From positions 1 to 64,000 of the forward strand of contig NZ_LIXM01000023.1 of assembly GCF_002608565.1 (NCBI RefSeq): DNA of 64,000 bases, given 5' to 3'. Below are positions 41,559 to 52,854 of the stretch, in pieces. Below the pieces are notes generated by a model that saw only the letters and a list, made by a program, of their open reading frames with translations, did not search any database and was not told the DNA's origin. The DNA comes from Vibrio sp. PID17_43 (GTDB lineage Bacteria > Pseudomonadota > Gammaproteobacteria > Enterobacterales > Vibrionaceae). The first letter of the stretch is position 1, and the number at the start of each line of letters is the position of its first letter. A program made the translations under genes and the position numbers.

Positions 41559-41625
41559 GTAGCGACAGAATGAATCGCTCTCGCTAAACAGTGAGGCGCA
41601 AAAGAATAGTAATAAGGAAGTTCGA

Positions 41626-42699
41626 GTGAGCAAACAACAAAAAATCCTATTTATCGACCGTGACGGCACCTTGATTGTTGAGCCGCCGATTGATTTTCAA
41701 GTCGACCGCCTAGACAAACTAAAACTAGAGCCATTTGTTATCCCGAGCCTGTTGTCGTTGCAAGCTGCGGGTTACCGTCTAGTGATGGTAACGAACCAAG
41801 ATGGTTTGGGGACAGATAGCTACCCACAAGAAGACTTTGATGCGCCACACACTATGATGATGGAGATCTTCGAATCTCAAGGTGTGAAGTTTGATGACAT
41901 TCTGATTTGCCCTCACTTTGAAGAAGAGAACTGCGCTTGCCGTAAACCTAAATTGGGTATGGTGAAAGAGTACCTTCAAGGTGGCAAAGTTGATTTCCAA
42001 AACTCAGTCGTGATTGGCGATCGACAAACCGATCTTCAACTTGCAGAAAATATGGCGATTCGCGGTATTCAATACAACCCAGAAACCATGGGCTGGAAGC
42101 AGATCCTTAAAGATCTGACGGTTAAAGCGCGCGTTGCTGAAGTGATTCGTACCACGAAAGAAACGGACATCAAAGTTGCGGTTAATCTTGATCAGCAAGG
42201 TGGAAACGATATCTCTACCGGCCTTGGCTTCTTCGACCACATGCTGGATCAAATTGCCACGCACGGCGGATTCCAAATGGTGTGCAAAGTGGAAGGTGAC
42301 CTACACATTGATGATCACCACACGGTAGAAGATACCGCTCTTGCGCTGGGTCAAGCGTTGAAAGAGGCTCTGGGTGACAAGCGCGGTATTGGCCGCTTTG
42401 GCTTTAGCCTGCCGATGGATGAGTGTTTGGCACAATGTGCACTAGACCTGTCTGGTCGCCCTTATCTCAAGTTCGATGCACAGTTTAGTCGTGAGCAGGT
42501 CGGTGGTCTATCAACAGAGATGGTTGTGCACTTCTTCCGCTCTTTGACTGACACCCTAGCGTGTACTCTGCACCTTTCTTCGGCTGGCGATAATGATCAT
42601 CACATCATTGAGAGCCTATTTAAAGCGTTTGGCCGAACTCTACGTCAAGCGATCAAAGTAGAAGGTAGCGAGCTACCAAGCAGCAAAGGCGTGCTGTAA
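41626..42699 (+). CDS. hisB: Bifunctional histidinol-phosphatase / imidazoleglycerol-phosphate dehydratase
   Basis: A 357-residue fusion typical of gammaproteobacteria. The N-terminal HAD phosphatase (about 1-165) has the catalytic FIDRDGTL motif and zinc ligands in [15 protein letters not shown]. The C-terminal dehydratase (about 166-357) has [15 protein letters not shown] and [17 protein letters not shown]. The start is GTG with AAGGAAG upstream. A 67-base gap before it is the longest inside the operon. Confidence 0.97.
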   Translation: MSKQQKILFIDRDGTLIVEPPIDFQVDRLDKLKLEPFVIPSLLSLQAAGYRLVMVTNQDGLGTDSYPQEDFDAPHTMMMEIFESQGVKFDDILICPHFEEENCACRKPKLGMVKEYLQGGKVDFQNSVVIGDRQTDLQLAENMAIRGIQYNPETMGWKQILKDLTVKARVAEVIRTTKETDIKVAVNLDQQGGNDISTGLGFFDHMLDQIATHGGFQMVCKVEGDLHIDDHHTVEDTALALGQALKEALGDKRGIGRFGFSLPMDECLAQCALDLSGRPYLKFDAQFSREQVGGLSTEMVVHFFRSLTDTLACTLHLSSAGDNDHHIIESLFKAFGRTLRQAIKVEGSELPSSKGVL

Positions 42700-42725
42700 G
42701 GCTAACGTTAGCAAGGAGAAAAACA

Positions 42726-43340
42726 GTGATAGAACAGAAAGTTGTCATTATCGATACTGGCTGTGCCAATGTTTCTTCGGTGAAGTTTGCCATTGAACGC
42801 TTAGGCTATGACGTAACCATTTCTAAAGATCCGCAAATCGTATTGTCGGCTGACAAGCTATTTCTACCGGGAGTGGGAACCGCCAGTGAAGCGATGAAGA
42901 ACTTAGAAGAGCGCGAACTTATCAGCTTGGTGAAACAAGTAGAAATGCCGCTGCTAGGCATCTGCTTAGGCATGCAACTGTTGGGTAAAGTTTCTCAAGA
43001 GAAAGGGCAGAATGCGGACGAGTCGGTTGAGTGCCTTGGACTTTGCGATAGCGAAGTGAAGCTACTTCAAACTGGTGATTTACCGCTGCCGCATATGGGG
43101 TGGAACACCGTCTCTGCAAAAGCAGGTAATCCGCTGTTCAATGGTATCGAAGAAGGTGAGTACTTCTACTTTGTACACAGCTTTGCTATGCCAGTTGGTG
43201 ATTACACCATTGCAGAATGTGAATACGGCAATCCGTTCACCGCAGCAGTACAAAGTGGCAACTATTATGGTGTGCAATTCCACCCTGAGCGTTCTTCCAA
43301 AGCGGGTGCGAAGCTTATTCAAAACTTCTTAGAATTATAA
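42726..43340 (+). CDS. hisH: Imidazole glycerol phosphate synthase, glutaminase subunit
   Basis: A 204-residue class I glutamine amidotransferase that feeds ammonia to HisF. The nucleophile Cys is in [12 protein letters not shown] (near residue 80), and the His/Glu of the triad are in VQFHPERSS near the end. GTG start after AAGGAGAAAAA. It forms a heterodimer with HisF, encoded two genes later. Confidence 0.97.
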   Translation: MIEQKVVIIDTGCANVSSVKFAIERLGYDVTISKDPQIVLSADKLFLPGVGTASEAMKNLEERELISLVKQVEMPLLGICLGMQLLGKVSQEKGQNADESVECLGLCDSEVKLLQTGDLPLPHMGWNTVSAKAGNPLFNGIEEGEYFYFVHSFAMPVGDYTIAECEYGNPFTAAVQSGNYYGVQFHPERSSKAGAKLIQNFLEL

Positions 43341-44841
<1,501 letters not shown>

Positions 44842-44845
<4 letters not shown>

Positions 44846-45477
44846 ATGTGAAAGCCGCCGAAGTAAGTTCGCTAGCTGAGCGAATCAACTGGGAAAAGGT
44901 GGATGGCCTAGTACCTGCCATCATACAAGATTTCCAATCAAGCCAGGTGCTGATGATGGGTTACATGAACCAAGATGCGCTGGTAAAAACGGGCGAAACA
45001 GGTCAAGTGACGTTTTTCTCTCGCACCAAAGAGCGTCTTTGGACCAAAGGTGAGACCTCAGGCAATGTACTGCAATTGGTGAACTTGCAGCTCGATTGCG
45101 ACAACGATACGCTACTGGTGAAAGTGAATCCCATTGGTCCTACGTGTCACTTGGGCAACACTACTTGCTGGGATGTGGCCCCTCAAGAGGAGTCACAAAT
45201 GGTGTGGCTTCATCAACTTGAGCAGCTACTGGCTGCCCGCAAGAGCGCCGACCCAGATTCCTCTTATACTGCCAGTCTTTATGCCCGTGGCACCAAGCGT
45301 ATTTCGCAAAAAGTGGGCGAAGAAGGCGTTGAAGTCGCGCTTGCGGCGACGTCGGGCGATAAGGCGGAGCTAGTGTGTGAATCTGCTGACTTGATTTACC
45401 ACTTAATGGTTCTGCTTCAAGACCAAGGCTTGTCGATGAATGACGTAGTGAACAAACTGAAAGAGCGTCACAAATAA
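44842..45477 (+). CDS. hisI: Bifunctional phosphoribosyl-AMP cyclohydrolase / phosphoribosyl-ATP pyrophosphatase
   Basis: A 211-residue HisIE fusion for steps two and three. The N-terminal cyclohydrolase has [12 protein letters not shown], the [18 protein letters not shown] block and zinc Cys residues in LDCDND and [12 protein letters not shown]. The C-terminal pyrophosphatase (from about 120) has the EExxE-type helix [13 protein letters not shown] and [13 protein letters not shown]. Last gene of the operon. Confidence 0.96.
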
Positions 45478-45481
45478 AGAG

Positions 45482-45506
45482 AAAAAAGGTCCTAGCACCT
45501 AGGGCC
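45482..45506 (-). terminator. Hairpin after hisIE, terminator-like on the minus strand
   Basis: GGTCCTAG and CTAGGGCC pair (one G-T) around CAC. Read on the minus strand, six T follow, so it could end transcription coming from ychJ. On the plus strand there is no T-run. Confidence 0.55.
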
Positions 45507-45609
45507 TATATGGTGAGTGCAGGTTGTTTTGTTAGTTTCTGAGAAAGTTATTGGAATACAGAATACGGAGCGCTTCGCTTACAGGAGCACATTAACCAAA
45601 CCTAATAGC

Positions 45610-45745
45610 GTCATTCCGGACGAGCTCAAGCGAGCATCCCGAATCTACTATTAGTGGGCTATTTAGTTGCGGTATATTGCCTTAGAGATGTCAAACTCGG
45701 ACAGTAGATTCTGAATCACGTTCGTTCCTCACTGTTCAGAATGAC
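45610..45745. repeat. 136-bp palindromic repeat element (MITE/REP-like)
   Basis: Outer ends GTCATTC (45610) and GAATGAC (45739-45745) and inner arms GAATCTACT (45641) and AGTAGATTC (45703) are inverted. The short size, terminal inverted repeats and lack of coding capacity suit a small non-autonomous repeat of the kind scattered in Vibrio genomes. Copy number cannot be judged from one window. Confidence 0.55.
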
Positions 45746-45797
45746 AAGTATTTTCCTTATAACTCAAAGACAACGTTTGCGCGTAATACGAGGTTTT

Positions 45798-45819
45798 AGG
45801 CCCTAGGATCCTAGGGCCT
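45798..45819. repeat. Perfect 22-bp palindrome near the end of ychJ
   Basis: AGGCCCTAGGA and TCCTAGGGCCT are exact reverse complements with no loop. The same CCTAG/CTAGGGCC words occur in the hairpin at 45488-45506, about 300 bases away, so the two flank the palindromic repeat between them. The word CTAGGACC occurs once more at 45830. Confidence 0.6.
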
Positions 45820-45844
45820 GTCTTTTGAATCTAGGACCTTTCGA

Positions 45845-46348
45845 TCACCCACAACACTTCTTAAATTTCTTACCGCTTCCGCAGATACATGGATCGTTGC
45901 GACCTACTTTTAAGCTGCTCACTGGTTGGCTCAGACGCGGATCTTGTTCCGGCTCTTCTTTTGGGAATGTGCCATCAATGTAGTACCAAAGCCCGTCTTC
46001 TTTCACAAAGCGTGAGCGCTCTGTCATGCAGTAGCGTTTGCCGTCTTCATTAAAATAAGCGTTGAACTCAACAAACCCTTCATTTTCATTACTGCCGGTT
46101 TCTGTTTTTATCACTTCAAGCTTGCACCAGTTGCTGTCGATAGACTGGGCAATGCCTTCACGCTGTTCTTCTGCGTTGCAGCTTGGGTGATACGTGTTCA
46201 CGACATAATCCACCAAACCTAACACATGCGCGCTGTAACGTGAGCGCATTAATTGCTCTGGTGTCGTGACATCGGCGTGGTGGCTGTGAGCAATTTCACA
46301 ACACTGTTTGTAGGTGCGGTTTGAGCCGCAAGGACAAGAAGAAGCCAT
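45845..46348 (-). CDS. ychJ: YchJ family protein (UPF0225, SEC-C motif)
   Basis: A 167-residue protein with two SEC-C zinc motifs, one at each end: [13 protein letters not shown] at the start and [15 protein letters not shown] at the end, of the type found at the SecA C-terminus. The middle ([19 protein letters not shown], then [13 protein letters not shown]) is an NTF2-like fold typical of YchJ. Biochemical role is unknown. It is a single gene on the minus strand. Confidence 0.92.
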   Translation of the reverse strand: MASSCPCGSNRTYKQCCEIAHSHHADVTTPEQLMRSRYSAHVLGLVDYVVNTYHPSCNAEEQREGIAQSIDSNWCKLEVIKTETGSNENEGFVEFNAYFNEDGKRYCMTERSRFVKEDGLWYYIDGTFPKEEPEQDPRLSQPVSSLKVGRNDPCICGSGKKFKKCCG

Positions 46349-46435
46349 AAAGGGAAACTCGTTTAATTAAACAGTAAAAATAAGCAACCTCACAAAAGTG
46401 AGGTTGGCGGGTATTTGAGGGGCTATTATAGCGTC

Positions 46436-47650
46436 TTAAGTTGGTTGAGAAAGCAGTTCTTGAGACCACGCAGTGGACTGGCTAAACGCTTTGGCTAATT
46501 GCGGCTCAGTCAGTTTGAGAGCACTACAGTACTTTACCGTTGTTTCCCAATCGGCTTTCTCATAGGCGATGATCATCGAGAGCAGATAGCCTAATACGCC
46601 TTTGCGACTTGTGAGCGCTTGCTTGATTTCCTCATCAACCGGAATGTCACTTATCACATCGCAAAGCGGTTGGTCTAATAGTGAATCTAATAGTGAGAAC
46701 ATTCCCGTTAAAAACGCTTGGCCTGGGTCGTGCTTAGTGCTCATCTGGCTGAGCAAAATTTCACACATACGCGCGCGCTGAATCGCCAAAGAGTACAAAA
46801 AGTCCGGTTTGTCTTCGTGCACTGAAGCTATCGCGACAAGAGAAATAAAGCGTCTTAAACGTTCTTCACCAAGATAAACCAGCGCCTGACGGAAAGACTT
46901 AATCTTAGTGGTGAGCGTGTAACCCGAGTTTACATAAGTCATTAGCTTATAAGACAAGGTCACATCGATAGAAAACAGGCGTTCGACTTCATTAAAATTG
47001 ATGGGTTTGTCTGCAATCTCTTTACACAGCTGAATAACCGTCAAAAACGCCGGGCTAAGGCGCTTCTTCTGAATCATCTCAGGCTTACTGAAGAAGTAAC
47101 CTTGGAAGAAGTTAAAGCCAGCGTCCATCGCTTGTTCAAACTCTTCATAGGTTTCAACCTTCTCGGCTAAAAACTTGATGTCAAAGTGGCCAAGTGATTG
47201 AATGTAAATCGCTGCCTTCTCGATAGGGACTAAGCGAATATCGAACTTGATGATCGCAACATAAGGTAAAAAACGCTTCCAAGCTTTAGTCGGAACAAAG
47301 TCATCTAACGCAACGCGATAGCCAGAAGCATGTAGATGTTTGATTGCATGAAGTAACTCATCTGTTGGCTCGCAATCTTCCAACACTTCAACCACGAGGG
47401 ATTCATTAGGAAACAGAGTAGGGACTAGGTTAACCAAGCTTTGATAAGGGAAGTTTACAAAGCCGAGCTTATCACCCAGAGTACTATAGTGCGTGGTTAG
47501 GAAATGGTCAGAAAGAAGTCGACTAGTCGCTAGCTCAGGTTCTACTTCTGGAAAGGTATTTTTCGGACCGTCACGGAAGAGAAGCTCATACCCGATGGTA
47601 CGCTTTTCTCTATCCAGTATCGGTTGGCGAGCTACGTATGAATACTTCAA
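46436..47650 (-). CDS. EAL-HDOD (YuxH-type) signalling protein
   Basis: A 404-residue cytoplasmic protein with an EAL-like domain (about 1-200) and an HDOD domain (about 205-400). In the EAL part some motif residues persist (VVEVLED, ALDDF, IIKFDIRL, AEKVET, FFQGYFF), but the first motif is YELL instead of EAL and loop 6 is DDFVPT instead of DDFGTG. Loss of that loop usually removes c-di-GMP hydrolysis, so it is probably a binding or protein-contact module. HDOD proteins of this type affect motility and adhesion in Vibrio. AT-rich DNA precedes it. Confidence 0.88.
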   Translation of the reverse strand: MKYSYVARQPILDREKRTIGYELLFRDGPKNTFPEVEPELATSRLLSDHFLTTHYSTLGDKLGFVNFPYQSLVNLVPTLFPNESLVVEVLEDCEPTDELLHAIKHLHASGYRVALDDFVPTKAWKRFLPYVAIIKFDIRLVPIEKAAIYIQSLGHFDIKFLAEKVETYEEFEQAMDAGFNFFQGYFFSKPEMIQKKRLSPAFLTVIQLCKEIADKPINFNEVERLFSIDVTLSYKLMTYVNSGYTLTTKIKSFRQALVYLGEERLRRFISLVAIASVHEDKPDFLYSLAIQRARMCEILLSQMSTKHDPGQAFLTGMFSLLDSLLDQPLCDVISDIPVDEEIKQALTSRKGVLGYLLSMIIAYEKADWETTVKYCSALKLTEPQLAKAFSQSTAWSQELLSQPT

Positions 47651-47749
47651 TGCGGTGATATGTTCTGACTTAACTAAGTTATATGATAATAACGATTTTT
47701 GGCAAAATATCTATGCCCTATACGGTATTCTGTTAATTGTACACTTGCT

Positions 47750-48487
47750 CTAGTTTGAATCTTTCTTAAAAGGTCGCGTTTGAAGGTCAAATTCATTGGC
47801 ATGGGCTTTTAGTACAGAGCCCTGCGTGTACCAGTCACCCAAAACAATTCTCGTATATTCAACACCATTTTTGTCAAAATAATGTCTATTTGGGCGGTGA
47901 GTATGACCGTGAATCATCAGGTTGACGCCGTTTTGAGACATAACGCGCTCCACTTCGTCTTGGTTAACGTCCATGATGTCGAGAGACTTGGTTTTTTTGT
48001 CGTCTCGAATGTCTGATTGAACCTTAGCGACAATTCTTTTCTTAACGAACCAAGGAATACGATTAAACAGCCATTGTAGCCATGGCTTATGAACGGTTTT
48101 ACGAAACTCTTGATATTTTACGTCGTCGATACAAAGCGTATCCCCATGAAGGATTACCACCTTTCGTCCATAGAGATCAATCGTACAAACGTCACTTAAC
48201 AAGGTGATACCCGTTTCTTCACAAAAACGTTTGCCTAACAGAAAATCACGATTGCCTTGGATGAAAAAAACGGAAACACCAGAACGGGTTAATGCTTTGA
48301 ATTCAGAGCGGATTTGGTCGGCAAAAGACGTTCTATCATCGTCGCCAACCCAAAATTCGAATAAATCGCCTAATACATACAGTGCGTCAGCATGGATCGC
48401 TTCCGATCTCATAAACGTGACGAAGCACTCCGTAATGTCCGGACGAGCAGGCGTGAGGTGTAGATCTGATATAAATAATGTCGTCAT
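47750..48487 (-). CDS. lpxH: UDP-2,3-diacylglucosamine pyrophosphatase
   Basis: A 245-residue manganese-dependent calcineurin-like phosphoesterase that makes lipid X in lipid A synthesis. Metal ligands appear in order: [36 protein letters not shown] and IHGHTHRPN. It lies 60 bases after ppiB in the same direction, with a hairpin in the gap that may tune its expression. Confidence 0.96.
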   Translation of the reverse strand: MTTLFISDLHLTPARPDITECFVTFMRSEAIHADALYVLGDLFEFWVGDDDRTSFADQIRSEFKALTRSGVSVFFIQGNRDFLLGKRFCEETGITLLSDVCTIDLYGRKVVILHGDTLCIDDVKYQEFRKTVHKPWLQWLFNRIPWFVKKRIVAKVQSDIRDDKKTKSLDIMDVNQDEVERVMSQNGVNLMIHGHTHRPNRHYFDKNGVEYTRIVLGDWYTQGSVLKAHANEFDLQTRPFKKDSN

Positions 48488-48495
48488 AAAAATAA

Positions 48496-48514
48496 GGGGA
48501 GGCGATGCCTCCCC
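48496..48514 (-). terminator. Hairpin between ppiB and lpxH
   Basis: GGGGAGGC and GCCTCCCC pair around ATG-type loop bases. On the minus strand TTATTTTTAT follows, directly abutting the lpxH start codon, and the only Shine-Dalgarno-like sequence (GGGGAGG) is inside the stem. It may be a partial terminator and also limit lpxH translation. Confidence 0.6.
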
Positions 48515-48547
48515 ACAAACTTATTTGTTAGTTCGAATCCGAGCGAA

Positions 48548-49042
48548 TTACTCTTCGATTGTTGTACCAGTGATTACCACATCTTCTAGTGGTACGTCTT
48601 GGTGCATGCCGTAAGAGCCAGTGCTAACGCCTTTGATCTTGTTTACGATGTCCATGCCTTCAACAACTTCACCGAATACACAGTAACCCCAACCGTCTAG
48701 GCTTTCACTGCGGAAGTCTAGGAAAGTGTTGTTGTTCACGTTGATGAAGAACTGAGAGCTCGCGGAGTGCGGTTCCATAGTACGTGCCATTGCAAGTGTA
48801 CCCACTTTATTGCTTAGGCCATTGTTTGCTTCGTTCTTGATTGGTGCACGAGAAGTTTTTTCACGTAGACCAGACTCCATACCACCACCTTGGATCATGA
48901 AGCCGTCAATAACACGGTGGAAAAGAGTGTTGTCGTAGAAACCGTCGCGGCAGTACTGAAGGAAGTTTGCGCTTGTCTCTGGCGCTTTCTCGTCGTTTAG
49001 TTGAATCTTGATGTCACCAAAATTAGTGTGAAGGGTGATCAT
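48548..49042 (-). CDS. ppiB: Peptidyl-prolyl cis-trans isomerase B (cytoplasmic cyclophilin)
   Basis: A 164-residue cyclophilin without a signal peptide. Active-site blocks are [13 protein letters not shown] (catalytic Arg), [13 protein letters not shown] and [14 protein letters not shown]. It speeds proline isomerisation in folding proteins. It is divergent from cysS, as in E. coli, and upstream of lpxH. Confidence 0.96.
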   Translation of the reverse strand: MITLHTNFGDIKIQLNDEKAPETSANFLQYCRDGFYDNTLFHRVIDGFMIQGGGMESGLREKTSRAPIKNEANNGLSNKVGTLAMARTMEPHSASSQFFINVNNNTFLDFRSESLDGWGYCVFGEVVEGMDIVNKIKGVSTGSYGMHQDVPLEDVVITGTTIEE

Positions 49043-49246
49043 GCTATTTTCCTTTACTGTGTTGTATTGAAGTTGGGATTCTAGCCTAAGTTATAACGCA
49101 TGCAAAACTCAGGATCATGAAAATAAACGTTTTGTGCTTGAAGTTTAGCCGATTATCGTTTTATCCGTGAATTGCTATTACCTAATAAGGTTGGAGTTGA
49201 TATACTCGGCTTAATTGTCATTCATTCACAATCATAGATAGAGATC

Positions 49247-50629
49247 ATGTTAAAGATATATAACACACTCACAAGACAGAAAGAGGAATTCAAACCAATT
49301 ACAGCTGGCAAAGTTGGCATGTATGTCTGTGGAGTTACCATCTACGATCTCTGTCATATCGGTCACGGTCGTACGTTTGTTTCTTTTGACGTCGTTTCTC
49401 GCTACCTACGTTACCTAGGTTATGATCTAACGTTTGTACGTAACATTACCGACATTGATGACAAAATCATCAAGCGTGCAGCAGAAAACGGAGAGTCTTG
49501 CGATTCACTGACTGAGCGTCTGATTGGCGAAATGCACGCTGACTTTGATGCGCTAAACATGAAGCGTCCTGACGTTGAGCCTCGTGCTACTCAGTTTATC
49601 GCTGAAATCATCGAGTTGGTTGAGAAGCTAATTGAACGTGGTTTTGCCTACGTTGCAGATAACGGCGATGTAATGTTTGAAGTAGGCAAATTTGATGAGT
49701 ACGGCAAGCTTTCTAAGCAAGACCTAGAGCAACTTCAAGCGGGTGCACGTGTTGATATCGAAACAGCAAAACGCAGCCCTCTAGATTTCGTACTTTGGAA
49801 GATGTCTAAGCCAGGTGAACCAACGTGGGAATCGCCATGGGGAGCAGGTCGTCCAGGTTGGCATATTGAGTGTTCTGCAATGAACTCTTCAATTCTAGGT
49901 AACCACTTCGATATTCACGGCGGCGGCTCAGATCTTCAGTTCCCACACCACGAGAACGAAATTGCGCAATCATGCTGTGCACACGACACGCAATACGTGA
50001 ACACATGGATGCACAGCGGCATGGTGATGGTAGACCGTGAGAAAATGTCTAAGTCTCTAGGTAACTTCTTCACTATCCGTGACGTTCTTGGTCACTACGA
50101 TGCTGAGACGGTTCGCTACTTCCTAATGTCTGGTCACTACCGTAGCCAGCTGAATTACAGCGAAGATAACCTACATCAAGCTCGCGCTGCTCTGGAGCGT
50201 CTGTACACGTCTCTACGTGGTCTCGATTTAAACGCAGCACCAGCGGGTGGTGAAGAATACGTGACTCGTTTTACTGCCGCGATGAACGACGACTTCAATA
50301 CGCCAGAAGCGTACTCAGTACTGTTCGACATGGCACGTGAAGTAAACCGTCTGAAGACAGAAAACGTAGAGAAAGCAAGCGAACTAGGTGCGCTGATGCG
50401 TGAATTGGCTGAAGTGATCGGTATTCTTCATCAAGATCCAGAAGCGTTCCTAAAAGGCGACGCAGGTAACGACGATGAAGTGGCTGAAATCGAAGCGCTA
50501 ATCAAACTACGTAACGATTCTCGTGCATCAAAAGATTGGGCAAACGCAGACATGGCGCGTGATAAACTGACTGAAATGGGCATCGTTCTAGAAGACGGGG
50601 CGGAAGGCACAACGTGGCGTCGTAAATAA
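49247..50629 (+). CDS. cysS: Cysteinyl-tRNA synthetase
   Basis: A 460-residue class I synthetase. Zinc-binding [16 protein letters not shown] includes the HIGH motif (near residue 35); the second ATP motif is [20 protein letters not shown] and [15 protein letters not shown] carry further zinc ligands. GAGATC precedes the ATG. Codon use is that of a highly expressed gene. Its own promoter lies in the 204-base gap shared with ppiB. Confidence 0.97.
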   Translation: MLKIYNTLTRQKEEFKPITAGKVGMYVCGVTIYDLCHIGHGRTFVSFDVVSRYLRYLGYDLTFVRNITDIDDKIIKRAAENGESCDSLTERLIGEMHADFDALNMKRPDVEPRATQFIAEIIELVEKLIERGFAYVADNGDVMFEVGKFDEYGKLSKQDLEQLQAGARVDIETAKRSPLDFVLWKMSKPGEPTWESPWGAGRPGWHIECSAMNSSILGNHFDIHGGGSDLQFPHHENEIAQSCCAHDTQYVNTWMHSGMVMVDREKMSKSLGNFFTIRDVLGHYDAETVRYFLMSGHYRSQLNYSEDNLHQARAALERLYTSLRGLDLNAAPAGGEEYVTRFTAAMNDDFNTPEAYSVLFDMAREVNRLKTENVEKASELGALMRELAEVIGILHQDPEAFLKGDAGNDDEVAEIEALIKLRNDSRASKDWANADMARDKLTEMGIVLEDGAEGTTWRRK

Positions 50630-50642
50630 CGATTCAATCTTA

Positions 50643-50670
50643 AAAAGGGGCTGATGATTCAGCCCTTTTC
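50643..50670 (+). terminator. cysS terminator
   Basis: AAAGGGGCTGA and TTCAGCCCTTTT pair around a short loop with T-rich sequence after it. Confidence 0.85.
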
Positions 50671-50716
50671 TTTACAAGCTTTTATAAATTCTAAACTTTA
50701 ACGAAGGTAGTGCTCT

Positions 50717-51295
50717 GTGGCTCAGATGTATTTCTATTACTCGGCAATGAACGCGGGTAAATCGACAACTCTTCTTCAATCTTCTTTTAACTATCAAGAA
50801 CGCGGTATGACGCCAGTGATTTTTACTGCTGCACTAGACGATCGCTACGGTATAGGAAAAGTGAGCTCTCGTATCGGTTTGCAATCAGACGCGCATTTGT
50901 TTCGTCCAGATACTAACTTGTATCAAGAGATTGCTACGTTACACGGAGTCGAAAAGCGTCACTGTATTCTTATTGATGAGTGTCAGTTCTTATCGAAAGA
51001 GCAGGTTTACCAGCTAACAGAAGTGGTTGATAAACTGCATATCCCTGTACTTTGCTATGGTCTTCGTACCGATTTTCTTGGTGAACTTTTTGAAGGCAGT
51101 AAGTACCTGCTGTCTTGGGCTGACAAGTTGGTTGAGCTAAAAACCATCTGTCACTGCGGCCGCAAAGCGAACATGGTTATCCGTACTGATGAACACGGCG
51201 TTGCTATTAAAGAAGGTGATCAAGTCGCAATCGGTGGTAACGACCGTTACGTATCCGTTTGTCGCCAGCACTACAAAGAAGCGCTTGGTAAGTAA
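50717..51295 (+). CDS. tdk: Thymidine kinase
   Basis: A 192-residue type II thymidine kinase for salvage. The P-loop is SAMNAGKST (residues 9-17), the Asp-Glu pair is in LIDECQFL, and four zinc ligands sit in CHCGRKA and VCRQHY. The start is GTG, as the [16 protein letters not shown] family start shows. It ends close to a large palindromic terminator. Confidence 0.96.
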   Translation: MAQMYFYYSAMNAGKSTTLLQSSFNYQERGMTPVIFTAALDDRYGIGKVSSRIGLQSDAHLFRPDTNLYQEIATLHGVEKRHCILIDECQFLSKEQVYQLTEVVDKLHIPVLCYGLRTDFLGELFEGSKYLLSWADKLVELKTICHCGRKANMVIRTDEHGVAIKEGDQVAIGGNDRYVSVCRQHYKEALGK

Positions 51296-51303
51296 GCGAA
51301 TCT

Positions 51304-51345
51304 AGATAAGAGAAAACCACCGAATTCGGTGGTTTTCTCTTATCT
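51304..51345. terminator. Perfect 42-bp palindrome, bidirectional terminator of tdk and the YdcF-like gene
   Basis: The 21 bases from 51304 are the exact reverse complement of the next 21; the centre is CCGAATTCGG and each arm has an AGAGAAAACC/GGTTTTCTCT block. It sits between convergent genes and carries a T-rich 3' arm in either direction. Confidence 0.85.
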
Positions 51346-51369
51346 GGTTGTTGGCGATTGAGCGAAGGA

Positions 51370-52008
51370 TTACGCTCGCCCAAACTCAAACTTTTCTCGA
51401 AGTGCTTGGTAAGAGTATTCAACATGATCAGGAATTTCTTGCTCGGTTTGAAAACCTTTTTCTGGGTAGGTTTTTATGCGAGAAAAATCTTCCATCAAAG
51501 CTTCAAGCACCATCATCAATGGCATCTCTTCATTGATGTACTCAAAGAAAGGATGTGCGGTGGAAGTGACTTGAAGTTGTGAGTAAGACGACTGCCACTG
51601 TTTTTCAAAGGTTGCGATGGCACGTCTTTCCATAAATGGCTTTTGAACCAAAATCAGAGACTCACATTGAATCCCTTTTTCTTTCAATAGCTGCTCAGTG
51701 AAGCGGACGTTCTCTCCACTGTTACTGGATTGTGTCTCGACTAAAATCGCTTCACTTGGTACGCCAGCCAGCTTAGCGACTTCAGCTAAGGTTTCGGCTT
51801 CACTCTTCTCAAACAAGCCATCGGTAAAGCGACCTTCGCCACCAGAAAAGACAATCAATGGCGCAAGGTTTTGCTGATAAAGCTTGGCAGCATACTCGGC
51901 AACGCGTAGGTCATTGCTACACATAACAAACAAGCAATCGGCAGGTTTTACGTCATGCTTAAGCTGCATGTAATCCCACAAAATTTCGATGTGTTGATAA
52001 AGCTTCAT
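51370..52008 (-). CDS. YdcF/SanA-like (DUF218) protein
   Basis: A 212-residue DUF218 protein. The family blocks are visible: CLFVMCSNDLRVAEYAAKLY, LIVFSGGEGRFT, SEAETLAEVAKLAGVP, ETQSSNSGENVRFTEQLL and VQKPFMERRAIATF. YdcF binds SAM and SanA affects envelope integrity, but the reaction of this group is not known. No signal peptide is visible. Its start overlaps the stop of the epimerase-like gene by four bases, so they are coupled. Confidence 0.82.
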   Translation of the reverse strand: MKLYQHIEILWDYMQLKHDVKPADCLFVMCSNDLRVAEYAAKLYQQNLAPLIVFSGGEGRFTDGLFEKSEAETLAEVAKLAGVPSEAILVETQSSNSGENVRFTEQLLKEKGIQCESLILVQKPFMERRAIATFEKQWQSSYSQLQVTSTAHPFFEYINEEMPLMMVLEALMEDFSRIKTYPEKGFQTEQEIPDHVEYSYQALREKFEFGRA

Positions 52009-52832
52009 AGTGCATCCAATGTTGATTTAAACTGAAATTGGTAACCAAGCTCGATGAGCTTGTCTGCGAGAATGCGCTTATCTGGCGTGTCTGTGATTGG
52101 CGGTAGGGCAATATCTAAATCATTTTTTGAAATTGCCGCTTGGTAAAATTCGGCTTTGCTGACGGTAGTAGGTGTCGTGGCATTCACGACGTCATTGTCG
52201 ATGTTATTGAGAGCGAAAACCGTTGCTGCCACTGCGTCGTCTTGATGCAACATATTAGCTGGAGCATTGCTGCTGACTTGTTTAAGGCGCATGGCAAAGC
52301 GAGAAGGGTGGCGATCGGAACCAATCAGACCACTGCAACGAACGATGACATAGTCGATACCGGAATCAATCACGTATTGTTCGGCTTGCAGCATGATGCG
52401 TGCGTTGTCAGAAAAATGCGCATTGTTTTTTGCTAAGGCTAATGTCGCGTCTTCTTCTTTCATATCGACGGCAAGATTTGGATACACAGTGGTGGAACTG
52501 ACCATTAAGACTTTGCCAACGCCATTTTCTTTTGCTGCCGAAACCAAGCGTTCCCATTGTAGAGCGTATTCATCCCCATTGCCTTGACGAAAGCCGGGAG
52601 GAAAGGTGCCGACAATGCACTCGATCTGGTATTGCGCGATGAGTTCTGAGAGCTGCTGTGCCGAATCTGATTCGTTGAGATCTAGCAGTGCAGTGCTGAC
52701 GCAAGAAATGGGAAATTCGTCCAGTTTTGCTTGGCTACGGCGCGTCACCGTAACTTGATGCCCTTGATCCACTAATGTTTGTGCAATTGGCGTTCCTAGC
52801 CAACCTGCGCCTAAGATTAAAGTATTTGCCAT
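52005..52832 (-). CDS. NAD(P)-dependent epimerase/reductase-like protein (YeeZ type)
   Basis: A 275-residue extended-SDR protein. The cofactor motif is ILGAGWLGTPIA at residues 6-17, followed by VTRRSQAKLD. VSSTTVYP contains the Ser-Thr of the active site, but a canonical YxxxK is not obvious. It resembles YeeZ/NAD-dependent epimerases of unknown substrate. First gene of a two-gene unit with the YdcF-like gene; a LysR gene lies just upstream in the same direction. Confidence 0.8.
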   Translation of the reverse strand: MANTLILGAGWLGTPIAQTLVDQGHQVTVTRRSQAKLDEFPISCVSTALLDLNESDSAQQLSELIAQYQIECIVGTFPPGFRQGNGDEYALQWERLVSAAKENGVGKVLMVSSTTVYPNLAVDMKEEDATLALAKNNAHFSDNARIMLQAEQYVIDSGIDYVIVRCSGLIGSDRHPSRFAMRLKQVSSNAPANMLHQDDAVAATVFALNNIDNDVVNATTPTTVSKAEFYQAAISKNDLDIALPPITDTPDKRILADKLIELGYQFQFKSTLDAL

Positions 52833-52854
52833 CGGTTGTTCCTACTTTTGACCC

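Noticed and set aside
45610..45745. Considered as an integron attC (VCR) site
   Set aside because: Typical VCR copies are about 120-130 bp with defined core sites (GTTRRRY and RYYYAAC) and occur in tandem with cassettes; here the ends are GTCATTC/GAATGAC and no cassette array is present.
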